Positions 8,227-18,450 of a DNA stretch of 64,000 nucleotides are shown here, piece after piece (positions within the stretch are counted from its first letter, which is position 1; each line of letters starts with the position of its first letter). The notes below the pieces were generated by a model. That model did no database searches and was not told the DNA's origin. It worked only from the letters and a program-made list of their open reading frames with translations. The stretch is from Marinomonas sp. TW1 (GTDB lineage Bacteria; Pseudomonadota; Gammaproteobacteria; Pseudomonadales; Marinomonadaceae). Location: positions 124,001-188,000 of the forward strand of contig NZ_JSEE01000002.1 of the NCBI RefSeq assembly GCF_001625355.1. Direction: 5' to 3'. The position numbers were made by a program, and so were the translations under genes.

Positions 8227-11200
8227 TGGATATTGCTGCTTATTTCATAAAACGCAAAGTCACCAGTTGGATGATGACACTGATTCTGCTGATTGGCGGC
8301 ATCATTGCCTTTACCAATTTAGGTCAATTAGAAGACCCTGAATTCACCATTAAGGACTCGTTGATCATCACCACTTACCCTGGTGCGTCACCAGAGCAAG
8401 TAGAGGAAGAAGTAACTTACCCGATCGAACGTGAGCTACAAAACCTGCCTTATGTGGACAAAATTGTGTCCACATCTAAAGCCGGTTATTCAAAAGTACA
8501 ACTGACCATCAAAGACACTTATCGTGCGGAACAGCTGAAGCAAATTTGGGACGAAGTCCGTAAGAAAATTCGCGACATTTCTGGCACCTTCCCAGCCGGT
8601 GTCAACACACCTATGGTAATGGATGACTTTGGTGACGTGTACGGCGTCATGCTGGCTATTCACGGTGAAGGCTACCCATACAAAGACCTAGAAAACTACG
8701 TGGATTATGTGAAACGTGAACTGGTCCTTGTTGACGGCGTGGCGAAAGTGACCGTGGCAGGTGAACAAGACGAGCAAATTTCCATTGAAATTTCCCGTTC
8801 CAAAATGGCCAACATGGGGATTGCCCCAAGTCAGTTACAAACCTTACTGGCTAACCAAAACAGTGTCTCGAATGCGGGTCGCGTCAAAGTGGGCAGTGAG
8901 TACATTCGTATCAGCCCAACGGGTGAATTTAAAGACATTTCCGAACTGGAAAACCTGATCGTCGGTACGCCGATCGACGGCAATCTAATTCGCTTGAAAG
9001 ACATCGCCACCATTAAACGTGAATACGTTGAACCGAAAACACACATTGTCGATTACAACGGAGCAGAGTCTTTGCTACTTGGCGTCTCTTTTTCCAACAA
9101 TGTAAACGTTGTGAAAGTCGGCGAACGTCTTGAAAAGCGTATAGACGAATTACAATACCAACAACCCGTTGGTATCAGCATGGACCCAATTTACTTCCAA
9201 TCAAAGGAAGTCGACCGTTCGGTAGCTAACTTCCTACTCAACCTAGTTGAAGCCGTTGGTATTGTAATCCTAGTCCTCTTAGTCTTTATGGGCATTCGCT
9301 CCGGTGTTCTTATCGGTATCGTGTTGCTGTTGACTATCTTGGGCACCTTCATTGTGATGGATTATTTCCAGATCAATTTACAACGAATTTCCCTAGGGGG
9401 CTTGATCATTGCGCTCGGGATGCTGGTGGATAATGCCATTGTGGTCACCGAAGGGGTCCTCATTGGCATGCAGCGTGGTAAAACCAAGCTACAAGCTGCC
9501 AGTGACGTCGTGAAACAGACCAAATGGCCTCTTCTTGGCGCGACCATTATTGCTGTCACCGCCTTTGCACCAATCGGTTTATCACCAGACTCAGTGGGTG
9601 AATTCGTCGGTTCATTATTCTACGTCTTGCTCATTTCTCTGCTCTTGAGTTGGATTACCGCCATCACGTTGACGCCTTTTTTCTGTGATCTTTTCTTCAA
9701 AGATCAAATCCAAAAAGCGCAACAAGAAGGTACGGAGAACTCATCAGAAAACAATGATCCGTATAAAGGTTTCATCTTTGTAGGTTATAAATGGCTACTG
9801 GACAAAGCCATGCATTACCGCTGGATCACCGTTATTCTACTGATTGGCAGTTTGTTTACCGCAGGCTATGCATTTCAGTTCGTCAAACAGGCCTTTTTCC
9901 CACCTTCTACCACACCAATGTTCTACATGGACATTCAGCTGCCAGAAGGCACCCACATCGACAGTACTTACGATAAAGTACGTGTGATTGAAGCAGACTT
10001 GTTGAAGGATGACCGTATTGAGTTTGTCGCGTCGACCACGGGACAAGGCGCCTTGCGTTTCATGCTGACCTACAATGGAGAACAAACCAACTCCAGTTAC
10101 GCTCAGTTCATTGTTCGTACGAAAACCAAAGAAGACATCCCTGGGTTATTGAAAGACCTGTATCAAAAAATGCAGAAAGAGTACCCAGAGTTAGAAGTGA
10201 AGCTGCAACGTTTGCAATTAGGGCCAGCGAGTGGTGCGAAATTGGAAACCCGTATCAGTGGACCTGATCCGAAAATGCTGCGTCAATTCAGTGCTCAAAT
10301 CCAACAGGTGTATCGCGAAGATGGTGGCTTAGAAAGCATTAAAGACGACTGGCGTCAGCCAGTAAAAGTCTTACGCCCAATCTTTAATGATGCACAAGCT
10401 CGTCGCTTAGGCATCAGCAAAACCGAATTGGACGAAGTGCTACTCACTAATTTCACGGGCTCACAGATTGGTTTATATCGTGAAGGGACGGATTTATTAC
10501 CCATTGTTCGTAAAGCGCCAGACCACGAAAGCATGTCGATTGATCAGATCAGTGATCTGCAAATCTACAGCCCAGCATCAGGCTCTTATGTGACCTTATC
10601 TACGTTGGTTTCTGGCTTCGAAACCGTATGGGAAGATCCGATTATCGAGCGTCGTGATCGTAAGCGTACCATCACGGTAATGGCCGACCCGAAAATCCTT
10701 GGTGACGAAACCGCCATGGCGATTTTTAATCGCACCAAAGATAAGATTGAAGCCATCGAACTGCCACCGGGTTACGAATTAGAATGGGGTGGTGAATACG
10801 AAAGCAGTACCGACGCACAGGCGAACATTTTCAGTGCCTTGCCTATGGGTTATTTGTTCATGTTCATCATTACGATCCTGTTGTTTAACTCGATTCGTGT
10901 ACCACTAACCATCTGGTTCTGTGTACCACTGGCATTAATTGGTGTGTCGACTGGTTTGTTGGTGATGAACTCCGCATTTAGTTTCATGGCATTACTCGGG
11001 TTCTTGAGTTTATCGGGGATGACGGTGAAAAACGGCATCGTACTGGTTGACCAGATTAACTATGAGTTGGAACAAGGTACAGAAACCTACGAAGCCATCT
11101 TTAATTCTGCGGTCAGCCGTGTGCGACCTGTTTGTATGGCAGCCATCACCACGATTCTAGGGATGATTCCATTATTATTTGACGCCTTCTTTGAAGGTAT

Positions 11201-11315
11201 GGCAGTAGTAATTTCCTTCGGTTTGGGCTTTGCCACCATCTTGACCTTAATCGCCGTGCCTGTGTTCTACACCATGTTGTTCCGCGTGAAATACCGCTCT
11301 CATAAAGACTTCTAG
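8226..11315 (+). CDS. RND efflux pump inner-membrane permease
   Basis: A 1029-residue RND permease of full length with two repeats of six membrane helices: TM1 near residues 15-30, a group at about 335-490, a second TM group near 540, and a group at about 865-1015. Two large periplasmic loops lie between. The TM4 proton-relay site reads LVDNAIVVTEG (D402, N403), with one Asp of the AcrB Asp-Asp pair replaced by Asn as in several RND subgroups. It works with the adaptor encoded just upstream as a proton-driven exporter. The drug, metal or solvent specificity cannot be told from the sequence. Confidence 0.94.
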   Translation: MDIAAYFIKRKVTSWMMTLILLIGGIIAFTNLGQLEDPEFTIKDSLIITTYPGASPEQVEEEVTYPIERELQNLPYVDKIVSTSKAGYSKVQLTIKDTYRAEQLKQIWDEVRKKIRDISGTFPAGVNTPMVMDDFGDVYGVMLAIHGEGYPYKDLENYVDYVKRELVLVDGVAKVTVAGEQDEQISIEISRSKMANMGIAPSQLQTLLANQNSVSNAGRVKVGSEYIRISPTGEFKDISELENLIVGTPIDGNLIRLKDIATIKREYVEPKTHIVDYNGAESLLLGVSFSNNVNVVKVGERLEKRIDELQYQQPVGISMDPIYFQSKEVDRSVANFLLNLVEAVGIVILVLLVFMGIRSGVLIGIVLLLTILGTFIVMDYFQINLQRISLGGLIIALGMLVDNAIVVTEGVLIGMQRGKTKLQAASDVVKQTKWPLLGATIIAVTAFAPIGLSPDSVGEFVGSLFYVLLISLLLSWITAITLTPFFCDLFFKDQIQKAQQEGTENSSENNDPYKGFIFVGYKWLLDKAMHYRWITVILLIGSLFTAGYAFQFVKQAFFPPSTTPMFYMDIQLPEGTHIDSTYDKVRVIEADLLKDDRIEFVASTTGQGALRFMLTYNGEQTNSSYAQFIVRTKTKEDIPGLLKDLYQKMQKEYPELEVKLQRLQLGPASGAKLETRISGPDPKMLRQFSAQIQQVYREDGGLESIKDDWRQPVKVLRPIFNDAQARRLGISKTELDEVLLTNFTGSQIGLYREGTDLLPIVRKAPDHESMSIDQISDLQIYSPASGSYVTLSTLVSGFETVWEDPIIERRDRKRTITVMADPKILGDETAMAIFNRTKDKIEAIELPPGYELEWGGEYESSTDAQANIFSALPMGYLFMFIITILLFNSIRVPLTIWFCVPLALIGVSTGLLVMNSAFSFMALLGFLSLSGMTVKNGIVLVDQINYELEQGTETYEAIFNSAVSRVRPVCMAAITTILGMIPLLFDAFFEGMAVVISFGLGFATILTLIAVPVFYTMLFRVKYRSHKDF

Positions 11316-11330
11316 TAGAACATCCACTTA

Positions 11331-11370
11331 CGGAATGAGCGTCTTGCGATTGTCGCAAGGCGCTACTCCG
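11331..11370 (+). terminator. Long imperfect hairpin between the pump and LysR genes
   Basis: An 11-bp stem (11339-11349 with 11353-11363, one G-T pair, loop TTG) is extended outward by CGGA/TCCG at 11331 and 11370. No run of T follows, so it may be a weak terminator, an mRNA stabiliser for the pump transcript, or an attenuator ahead of the LysR gene 20 bases downstream. Confidence 0.5.
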
Positions 11371-11390
11371 TCTTAATCATCGAGAAGATT

Positions 11391-12371
11391 ATGCATTTAG
11401 ACGAAATCTTAAAACTGGATATTAAGTTGCTCGTCGCTTTCGTGACCATTATGGAAGAAGGCAGTGTCTCCCGTGCCGCCGAAAAGTTAGGCGTCACTCA
11501 ACCGGCGTTAAGCAAAAGTCTACAAAGACTGCGAGAGTTGTTTAAAGACTCTCTGTTTACTCGTCAAGCATACGGTCTCACGCCGACAGCCAGAGCGACG
11601 GAATTACACGATGCGATTCAGCCTATTCTCAGTTCGTTATCGGATTTAATGAGTCCCAATGCGCTGGATCTAAAAACCCTAGACAGACGCTTTAAACTGC
11701 GTGTCGATGAAGGTGATTTAGAGAACTTCATAGAAGCGTTATTAGCGTCCATGCACTACGAAGCGCCTAAAGTACGTTTGTCCATCAGTTCTTGGGGAGA
11801 GTCACACTTTGAGGAAATTATTTCCGGCAATGCTGATCTTGGTATCATGCGTGTTAGTGATACACCCAACAATGTACGCAGCAAGCTAATTGGTTATATG
11901 GAAGTCTGTATCATTCTGAGTGAAGCTCACCCTTTGTTTCAGCAAGACAGTGTCACCGTGTCCGAACTCTTGAATCATAAGGTTGTCACTCACCATTTAC
12001 GTAGCGAAAACAAAACCTCTTTCTCCAAAACTGAGCAGAAACTAAAACAACAGGGTCATACTATTCAACCGTCCCTGGAAACTGACAGTCTGATGGTTGC
12101 TATGCAAGCGGTCAAACGTGGTATGGCACTGGTAACGTCACGCTCCATTGGTGACTTATTCTTACAAGTGATGTGTGAGAAGAACAACTTCTATCCCGTT
12201 AAGCTAATCGAAATTCCACAAGAAGTAATTGAGTTAGATGAATACAATGGTCGTCACCCAATTCACATCTGTTGGCATGAAAGGTTCAATAACGACCTAG
12301 CGCACCGCTGGCTGCGTGAAAAAATCATCGCCTTTATGCGTGAATCTCCTTGGATGCATCTACCGACCTAG
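11391..12371 (+). CDS. LysR-family transcriptional regulator
   Basis: A 326-residue LysR protein with an N-terminal helix-turn-helix at about 15-73 (VSRAAEKLGVTQPALSKSLQ) and a C-terminal periplasmic-binding-protein-like effector domain. It lies 75 bases after the RND permease on the same strand, behind a hairpin, so it may be partly cotranscribed with the pump and control it, but this is only positional evidence. It is convergent with the DUF1653 gene (12 bases between stops). The effector is unknown. Confidence 0.9.
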   Translation: MHLDEILKLDIKLLVAFVTIMEEGSVSRAAEKLGVTQPALSKSLQRLRELFKDSLFTRQAYGLTPTARATELHDAIQPILSSLSDLMSPNALDLKTLDRRFKLRVDEGDLENFIEALLASMHYEAPKVRLSISSWGESHFEEIISGNADLGIMRVSDTPNNVRSKLIGYMEVCIILSEAHPLFQQDSVTVSELLNHKVVTHHLRSENKTSFSKTEQKLKQQGHTIQPSLETDSLMVAMQAVKRGMALVTSRSIGDLFLQVMCEKNNFYPVKLIEIPQEVIELDEYNGRHPIHICWHERFNNDLAHRWLREKIIAFMRESPWMHLPT

Positions 12372-12383
12372 AAGGTTACAAGA

Positions 12384-12608
12384 TTATTTCGCGTTGCGAG
12401 TGCTGCGAATCCACTCAAAGCGCGGAATGACTTCACCATTGACTTCCACACTTTCCAAGAACATGCTTTTTGGTCTTGCCCACCAGCCAAACTCACCATA
12501 CAGAGCTTGATATACCACTAACTCTTCTTCCGTCTCACTGTGTTTAACCACACGCTCTACCCAGTACTCAGCCCCTTTATAATGCTGATACACACCAGAC
12601 TTCACCAT
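12384..12608 (-). CDS. DUF1653 domain protein
   Basis: A 74-residue protein of the DUF1653 family (GVYQHYKGAEYWVERVVKHSETEEELVVYQALYG is split by the typical KG..Y and YQALYG motifs; MFLE and RFEWI near the end). Function of the family is unknown. The ATG at 12608 has GAGG at good spacing; a longer frame reaching 12650 lacks one. It is convergent with the LysR gene and divergent from the arginine-catabolism genes. Confidence 0.82.
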   Translation of the reverse strand: MVKSGVYQHYKGAEYWVERVVKHSETEEELVVYQALYGEFGWWARPKSMFLESVEVNGEVIPRFEWIRSTRNAK

Positions 12609-12753
12609 TTCACACCTCACTCTTACTAAAAAACGACCCTTTTTAGCCAAAATATAGAAAATCAGGTCGCAAATACAAAAAAAACAAACTTACCAAGCCA
12701 AACTAAGTGAGCAATAATCACGTCATCATTTAATGTCGCTTTCAGGACTCAAC

Positions 12754-13785
12754 ATGTACCTCGTTCGACCCGCCGATTTTGCCGATCTACCAGCCTTAGA
12801 GCGACTTGCCAAGCAAGCCGGAATTGGATTCACCAACTTACCGGCCAACCGTGAGCGCCTTAATGACAAAATTGCGACGTCAAAGCGCTCCATGCAAGCA
12901 GACATCCTCCAACCAAAAGATGAATCCTACTTGTTTGTATTAGTGGATACTAGCCATAATAAAGTCGTTGGATGCTGTGGTATTGATGCCATGGTGGGAG
13001 CCGATGCCCCCTTTTACAGCTACCGTATTGATGAAGTCGTGCACGCATCACCACAATTGCAGATACACAACCGCATCCCGGCTCTCTTTTTATGTCATGA
13101 CTACAATGGCACCAGTCGATTAATTGCACTGGTCGTCGACAAAGCACATCAAAACCCTCTTGCCGTGTCATTACTATCAAAAGCTCGCCTATTATTTATT
13201 GCGCGCTATCCACAACGTTTTACCAAACGCCTGTTTGCAGAACTAAGGGGTGAAAGCGACAAACAAGGACACTCGCCTTTCTGGGATGCACTGGGTAAAC
13301 ACTTTTTTAGCATGGATTTCAAAAAAGCGGACTACTTGTCTGGTGTCAGTAACAAACACTTTATTGCTGACCTCATGCCAAGATACCCAATCTATGTGCC
13401 CACCTTGCCAGAAAATGCACAAGAAGTGATTGGTGTGATCCATGAAGACTCGAGCCAAAGTGCAGACATCTTATTAAATGAAGGATTTGAGTTCCGTGGC
13501 TATGTGGATATTTTCGATGCAGGGCCAAGCGTTGAGGCACAAACTCACAGCCTGCATACCATCGCCAATCAACAGATGGGGAAAGCATTAAGCATCAACC
13601 CAGCGCAGCAAGCGAAACAACACCTGATTGCCACAGGACATCTTGAACACTTTCGCGTCACGGTAGCGGCCGCAGAGCCCCAGAGCGCGGGATTAGGCAT
13701 AGACAAAGCCACATTAGAACAACTAGACATCAAGGTTGGCAGCCGAATTCAATGGTCTGCTCTACCCTTAACAACAGATAAATAA
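12754..13785 (+). CDS. aruF: Arginine N-succinyltransferase, alpha-type subunit
   Basis: A 343-residue protein of the AstA/AruF family, which transfers succinyl from succinyl-CoA to the alpha-amino group of arginine (and ornithine) in the first step of the AST pathway. Family blocks seen are GIGFTNLP near the N terminus, DAPFYSYRIDEVVHAS, HDYNGTSR, SPFWDALGKHFFSMDF, ADLMPRYPIYVPTLP and DIFDAGPSVEA. The ATG at 12754 has AGGA six bases upstream, and MYLVRPADF matches the family start; an upstream ATG at 12733 has no binding site. A second family member follows 28 bases later, as in the aruF-aruG pair of Pseudomonas, where the products form one enzyme. Confidence 0.9.
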   Translation: MYLVRPADFADLPALERLAKQAGIGFTNLPANRERLNDKIATSKRSMQADILQPKDESYLFVLVDTSHNKVVGCCGIDAMVGADAPFYSYRIDEVVHASPQLQIHNRIPALFLCHDYNGTSRLIALVVDKAHQNPLAVSLLSKARLLFIARYPQRFTKRLFAELRGESDKQGHSPFWDALGKHFFSMDFKKADYLSGVSNKHFIADLMPRYPIYVPTLPENAQEVIGVIHEDSSQSADILLNEGFEFRGYVDIFDAGPSVEAQTHSLHTIANQQMGKALSINPAQQAKQHLIATGHLEHFRVTVAAAEPQSAGLGIDKATLEQLDIKVGSRIQWSALPLTTDK

Positions 13786-13813
13786 AATACATTACAATCA
13801 CGAGGACACCGTC

Positions 13814-14866
13814 ATGATGGTCATACGCCCTATTCGCGAAGGCGATCTAAAGTCACTTTACCGACTCACTGAACTAACCGGCATTGGCTTTACTTCCTTG
13901 GTCACTGACGAATCCATGCTGCAAAAAAAAATCGACCGCGCCGTCCAATCTTTCGCTCGAGAAGACATTCAACAACCCACCGATGAAGACTACTTAATGG
14001 TGTTAGAAGACACCACCACAGGACACATTGTTGGTACCTGCGGCATGTTAGCCACCGTCGGCTTAGACGAACCTTTTTACAGTTATCACCTTGGCACCAT
14101 TACCCATGCTTCTCGCGAACTCAATGTACACAATGCGATTCCGACGTTAATTCTAAATAATGACTTCACCGGCTGCAGCGAGATTTGCACCCTATTCTTA
14201 GAAGAGAATTATCGCCATTCTAAAAACGGCCAACTATTATCAAAATCTCGCTTTATCTTTATGGCGCAATTTCCAGAACGTTTCACTGAAAAAATCTTTG
14301 CCGAAATGCGCGGAGTCAGTGATGAAAATGGTGTCTCACCGTTTTGGGAAAGCCTTGGTCGCCACTTTTTTTCCATTGATTTTAAACAAGCTGACGAACT
14401 CACGGCGCAGGGCAACAAACAATTCATCGCCGAACTGATGCCGAACAACCCTGTGTATGTCAATTTATTACCCAAAGAAGCTCGTGAGGTCTTGGGCGAA
14501 GTTCACAAGAACACCGCCCCTGCTCGTCGATTATTGGAAAAAGAAGGCTTTCGTTACGAAAACTACGTGGACATTTTTGATGGCGGACCAAGCTTAGAAG
14601 CACGGGTACAAGACATTCGCGCAGTTCGAGACAGCCGCCTAAAGGATGTTCAGATAGCAGAGTGCCCAGAAGAACCAGAAGCGACTGTGTATCTGGTTGC
14701 GAATACCAAGGTCAAAGCCTTCCGTTGCTTATTGGTACAACGCAATGTCTCTCATAAAGGAGCCATACTATTAACTCAGCAAGAAGCGGATGCACTTTGC
14801 TTAACCCACGAAGACCAAGTTCGCATCGTGGAACTGTCATCCGATCCCCAAACGACAAACGTCTAG
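13814..14866 (+). CDS. aruG: Arginine N-succinyltransferase, beta-type subunit
   Basis: The second AstA-family protein (350 residues), clearly homologous to its neighbour along its whole length: EPFYSYHLGTITHASREL, SPFWESLGRHFFSIDF, AELMPNNPVYVNLLP and DIFDGGPSLEAR. By synteny with Pseudomonas it should be the AruG subunit acting with AruF. A GAGGAC box precedes tandem ATG codons at 13814 and 13817, so the exact first Met is open. astD starts 10 bases after the stop. Assignment of alpha and beta rests on order and on AruG-like blocks such as ATVGLDEPFYSY. Confidence 0.88.
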   Translation: MMVIRPIREGDLKSLYRLTELTGIGFTSLVTDESMLQKKIDRAVQSFAREDIQQPTDEDYLMVLEDTTTGHIVGTCGMLATVGLDEPFYSYHLGTITHASRELNVHNAIPTLILNNDFTGCSEICTLFLEENYRHSKNGQLLSKSRFIFMAQFPERFTEKIFAEMRGVSDENGVSPFWESLGRHFFSIDFKQADELTAQGNKQFIAELMPNNPVYVNLLPKEAREVLGEVHKNTAPARRLLEKEGFRYENYVDIFDGGPSLEARVQDIRAVRDSRLKDVQIAECPEEPEATVYLVANTKVKAFRCLLVQRNVSHKGAILLTQQEADALCLTHEDQVRIVELSSDPQTTNV

Positions 14867-14876
14867 GAGAGAGAGT

Positions 14877-16349
14877 ATGAAACAAGCACACTTTATCAAT
14901 GGCCAATGGCAAGTTGGCGAAGGTCAAAGGTTTCACTCAATCGACCCAAGTGATGCAAGCCAAGTGTGGCAAGCCAACAGCGCGACACAACAGCAGGTGA
15001 ATCGGGCCATTCAGGCCGCTCGTCGAGCCTTTCCTAGCTGGGCTAATCTACCGCTTACAGAGCGTTTGACCATAATCGAACACTTTGCGGACTTGTTAAA
15101 ACAACACTCGGAAGACATCGCCACTCTTATCAGCCGTGAAACCGGTAAGCCCCTTTGGGAGACTCGAACAGAAGTCGCGGCTATGATCGGCAAAGTGGCC
15201 ATATCCCAACAAGCGTATCATGATAGAACCGGCACCAAAGAAAACCCTATGCCGGGCGCCAAAGCCGTCTTACGTCACCGACCTCATGGGGTCGTCGCGG
15301 TATTTGGCCCCTACAATTTCCCAGGGCACTTACCGAATGGCCACATAGTGCCAGCACTGATTGCGGGCAATACTTTGGTGTTCAAACCCAGTGAACAAGC
15401 TCCAGCCACGTCGGACTTGATTGTCCAGCTGTGGCAACAAGCCGGTATCCCTGACGGCGTTCTCAATCTCGTACAAGGTGAACGAGACACAGGCGTGGCG
15501 CTGGCGAATCATCAAGACATTGACGGGTTATTCTTTACCGGTAGCCCAGACGTCGGACACCTATTGCATCGCGAGTTTGCGGGCCATCCAGGAAAGATTT
15601 TGGCCTTAGAGATGGGCGGCAACAACCCTTTATTGGTGTCCGAAAAAGTGTCCGACCTACAAGCAGTCACCCACGAAATCCTTCAATCTGCCTTTATTTC
15701 AACAGGCCAACGTTGCACTTGTGCTCGTCGTTTACTGGTGCCCACAGGCCCACTTGGTGATCAAATTATTTCACGTCTAGTGGCCGCAACCAAAGCCATA
15801 ATGGTGGATCGTTTTGATGCTGACCCTCAACCTTTTATGGGACCATTAGTGTCGGCCAATGCGGCTGAGAATGTGCTAAAAGCCTTTCATTCCCTAGTGG
15901 ATTTGGGCGCAACACCTTTACTCGACATGACCAGGGGCGCACCGCAAACAGGCTTTGTAACACCAGGTATTGTAGACGCCACGAAGATCCTAGATCGATT
16001 ACCAGACCAAGAATATTTCGGTCCCTTATTGACCGTCATTCGATATGACTCAATGACTCAAGCGATGGAGATTGCCAACAATACGCGCTTTGGCCTCTCA
16101 GCTGGCTTGTTGTCCGATGAACGAGGCGAGTATGACTACTTTTTGCAGCACAGCCGAGCGGGCATCATTAACTGGAATCGCCAAACAACGGGCGCCTCTA
16201 GTGCCGCTCCATTTGGCGGCACGGGGGCCAGTGGTAATCAAAGAGCGAGCGCTTACTACGCTGCTGACTACTGCGCTTACCCTGTCGCCAGTATTGAAGT
16301 AGACGAACTGAAAGTGCCAGAAACGCTCGTTCCGGGTCTGACGCTTTAA
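14877..16349 (+). CDS. astD: N-succinylglutamate 5-semialdehyde dehydrogenase
   Basis: A 490-residue NAD-dependent aldehyde dehydrogenase that oxidises N-succinylglutamate semialdehyde to N-succinylglutamate, the fourth AST step. The catalytic Cys is C280 in STGQRCTCARR, and the general base is E245 in LEMGGNNPL. The Rossmann-domain motif PYNFPGHLPNGH is also present. A strong GGAGAGAG box lies before the ATG. It sits tightly between aruG and astB in the arginine-catabolism operon; its length is normal for AstD. Confidence 0.94.
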   Translation: MKQAHFINGQWQVGEGQRFHSIDPSDASQVWQANSATQQQVNRAIQAARRAFPSWANLPLTERLTIIEHFADLLKQHSEDIATLISRETGKPLWETRTEVAAMIGKVAISQQAYHDRTGTKENPMPGAKAVLRHRPHGVVAVFGPYNFPGHLPNGHIVPALIAGNTLVFKPSEQAPATSDLIVQLWQQAGIPDGVLNLVQGERDTGVALANHQDIDGLFFTGSPDVGHLLHREFAGHPGKILALEMGGNNPLLVSEKVSDLQAVTHEILQSAFISTGQRCTCARRLLVPTGPLGDQIISRLVAATKAIMVDRFDADPQPFMGPLVSANAAENVLKAFHSLVDLGATPLLDMTRGAPQTGFVTPGIVDATKILDRLPDQEYFGPLLTVIRYDSMTQAMEIANNTRFGLSAGLLSDERGEYDYFLQHSRAGIINWNRQTTGASSAAPFGGTGASGNQRASAYYAADYCAYPVASIEVDELKVPETLVPGLTL

Positions 16350-16404
16350 ACAAAACCCTAGGCACTGTCGCCCCATAACCTAATGACGATTGAAAGAGGT
16401 CAAC

Positions 16405-17754
16405 ATGAATTCAGCAACCGAAGCCAACTTTGACGGTTTAGTTGGCCCAACGCACAACTACAGCGGCCTTTCCTTTGGCAATGTCGCTTCTCTTACCAAT
16501 TCCAATCAAGCATCAAACCCTAAAGCCGCAGCAAAACAGGGTTTGGAGAAGATGAAAGCCTTAGCAGACATGGGCTTCACACAAGGTATCTTAGCCCCCC
16601 ATGAGCGCCCACATTTGCCGACATTACGTCAATTAGGCTTCACCGGCTCAGATGCTCAAATACTGGCTAACGTAGTCAAACAAGTCCCAAAGCTATTGGC
16701 GGCAGTCAGTTCGGCTTCTTGTATGTGGACAGCAAACGCCGCCACCGTATCACCAAGTGCCGACACACAAGATGGCAAACTTCATTTTAGCGTGGCGAAT
16801 TTGGCGAATAAGTTTCACCGCTCCATAGAGCATGAAACCACAGGGGCAATTTTACGTGCCAGCTTCGCCGACCCACAGCATTTTACCCATCACAAAGCGC
16901 TCCCCAGCGTCGAGCATTTTGGTGACGAAGGGGCCGCCAATCACACGCGTTTCTGTGATCAGTACGATAACACGGGGGTCGAGTTCTTCGTGTATGGTAT
17001 GGAAGCCTTTAACTCTGCCGCGGTTAAACCCAGCCGTTTTCCAGCTCGCCATACCTTAGAAGCCTCACAAGCCATCGCTCGTCGTCATGGATTACAAACG
17101 TCCCAAGTCGTCTATGCACAACAAAACCCGGATGTGATTGACGCTGGCGTATTCCACAATGATGTCATCGCGGTTGGTAATCGCAATGCTCACTTTTATC
17201 ATCAGCAAGCTTTTCTTGATACGGCAAAAATGAAACAGGATCTACTCAAGGCTTGGGGAGACAGAGCCAGTCAATTTCACTTTATTGAAGTGCCAACTGA
17301 CGCCGTCTCCGTACAAGATTGCATTCAGTCTTATCTGTTTAATAGCCAGCTACTCAGCCGTGGTGACGATGACATGATTTTGATTGTACCTGGTGAATGC
17401 CAAGCCAATGCAAACGTCTGGCATTACCTTCAATCATTAGTGGCTTCAAACGCCCCAATTAAAGAAGTGAAAGTCTTCGACCTAAAGCAAAGCATGAGCA
17501 ATGGCGGCGGCCCTGCTTGTTTACGACTTCGCGTGGCATTAACCGCCGCAGAAAGACAAGCCGTTAACCCTTCAATATGGATGAATGACGAACGCTTTGC
17601 GCGACTGAATCAATGGGTCGATCGTCATTATCGTGATCGTCTGGTGGAAGCCGATTTAGCCGACCCAACACTCCTCATTGAAAGTCGCACTGCACTGGAT
17701 GAACTCACACAATTATTGAACTTGGGCAGCATTTACCCGTTTCAACAAGGCTAA
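16405..17754 (+). CDS. astB: N-succinylarginine dihydrolase
   Basis: A 449-residue amidinotransferase-fold hydrolase that releases two ammonia and CO2 from N-succinylarginine to give N-succinylornithine, the second AST step. The N terminus [19 protein letters not shown] and the blocks [36 protein letters not shown] and [12 protein letters not shown] match AstB, and the last contains the nucleophile C372. Translation should start at the ATG at 16405 behind AGAGGT, not at an in-frame TTG five codons earlier. astC and astE, needed to finish the pathway, are not in the window. Confidence 0.95.
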   Translation: MNSATEANFDGLVGPTHNYSGLSFGNVASLTNSNQASNPKAAAKQGLEKMKALADMGFTQGILAPHERPHLPTLRQLGFTGSDAQILANVVKQVPKLLAAVSSASCMWTANAATVSPSADTQDGKLHFSVANLANKFHRSIEHETTGAILRASFADPQHFTHHKALPSVEHFGDEGAANHTRFCDQYDNTGVEFFVYGMEAFNSAAVKPSRFPARHTLEASQAIARRHGLQTSQVVYAQQNPDVIDAGVFHNDVIAVGNRNAHFYHQQAFLDTAKMKQDLLKAWGDRASQFHFIEVPTDAVSVQDCIQSYLFNSQLLSRGDDDMILIVPGECQANANVWHYLQSLVASNAPIKEVKVFDLKQSMSNGGGPACLRLRVALTAAERQAVNPSIWMNDERFARLNQWVDRHYRDRLVEADLADPTLLIESRTALDELTQLLNLGSIYPFQQG

Positions 17755-17779
17755 AGTCGATACGTCTCTAAGAAAGAAT

Positions 17780-17811
17780 AAAGCCCATTCATGACATCAC
17801 GAATGGGCTTT
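17780..17811. terminator. Bidirectional terminator after astB
   Basis: An 11-bp perfect stem (17780-17790 with 17801-17811) with a 10-base loop, A-rich on one side and T-ending on the other. It sits 26 bases past the astB stop and also downstream of the convergent DUF2914 gene. Confidence 0.75.
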
Positions 17812-17869
17812 ATGGGGAAACCTCGGGATCAATAACCTTAGTATAAAATGGGGCTATTCTTCGTTTGCA

Positions 17870-18274
17870 TTATTCTTCATCGACATAGTCAAAAGAATGG
17901 GATTCAATCACTTCGCCGTCTCGCACTACATCGACACGCCATTTGCCATCAAAACCTGGCATCAAACGTTTACTAGACCAAACACGCCAACGATCACCAC
18001 CAATTTCAAACGACACATCCGCCATATCGTCACCATCGAGCGTCCAATGATGAGACACCTTACTTCCAGACATATCACGTAAATCGGTAAAGAAATACAC
18101 TCGTTGAATCGCGCCGTATTCAACTTTTACGACTTCACCTATGTCATCAATGGGTTCGCGATCCACCACATCCGTTGCAAACTGTGCTCGTGCCACCGAA
18201 CCCTCTGCCCAGGCAGATATTGCCAGCGTTGACAATAAAGCGACCAAGGCGACTTTCATTAACCTAATACTCAT
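17870..18274 (-). CDS. Secreted DUF2914 domain protein
   Basis: A 134-residue protein with an N-terminal signal peptide (residues about 1-23, cleavage after SAWA). The mature part matches DUF2914: VARAQFATDVVDREP, YFFTDLRDMSGSKVSHHW, DRWRVWSSKRLMPGFDGKWRVDVV. It is probably periplasmic; the function of the family is not established. AGGA lies before the ATG at 18274, with a second in-frame ATG five codons in. It is convergent with astB across a shared terminator, and gpt lies upstream on the same strand behind its own terminator. Confidence 0.83.
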   Translation of the reverse strand: MSIRLMKVALVALLSTLAISAWAEGSVARAQFATDVVDREPIDDIGEVVKVEYGAIQRVYFFTDLRDMSGSKVSHHWTLDGDDMADVSFEIGGDRWRVWSSKRLMPGFDGKWRVDVVRDGEVIESHSFDYVDEE

Positions 18275-18376
18275 ATAAAATTCCTGTAAGAGTGATAAAG
18301 CAGGTTAAAAACGACAAATTGTGTTCGTCACTTTTTCTGTTAAGTAATCTTTAAATGTAGACTATAAAGCGGCAAG

Positions 18377-18417
18377 AAAAACGAGAGATTTGTGTAAATT
18401 TGCAAACTCTCGTTTTT
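18377..18417. terminator. Rho-independent terminator of gpt
   Basis: An 11-bp stem (18377-18387 with 18407-18417) is flanked by A-rich and T-rich ends, so it can act in both directions. It lies 34 bases past the gpt stop on the minus strand. Confidence 0.8.
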
Positions 18418-18450
18418 ATTTCAGGAATTCAATAGGATAGGAAAAGAGAT

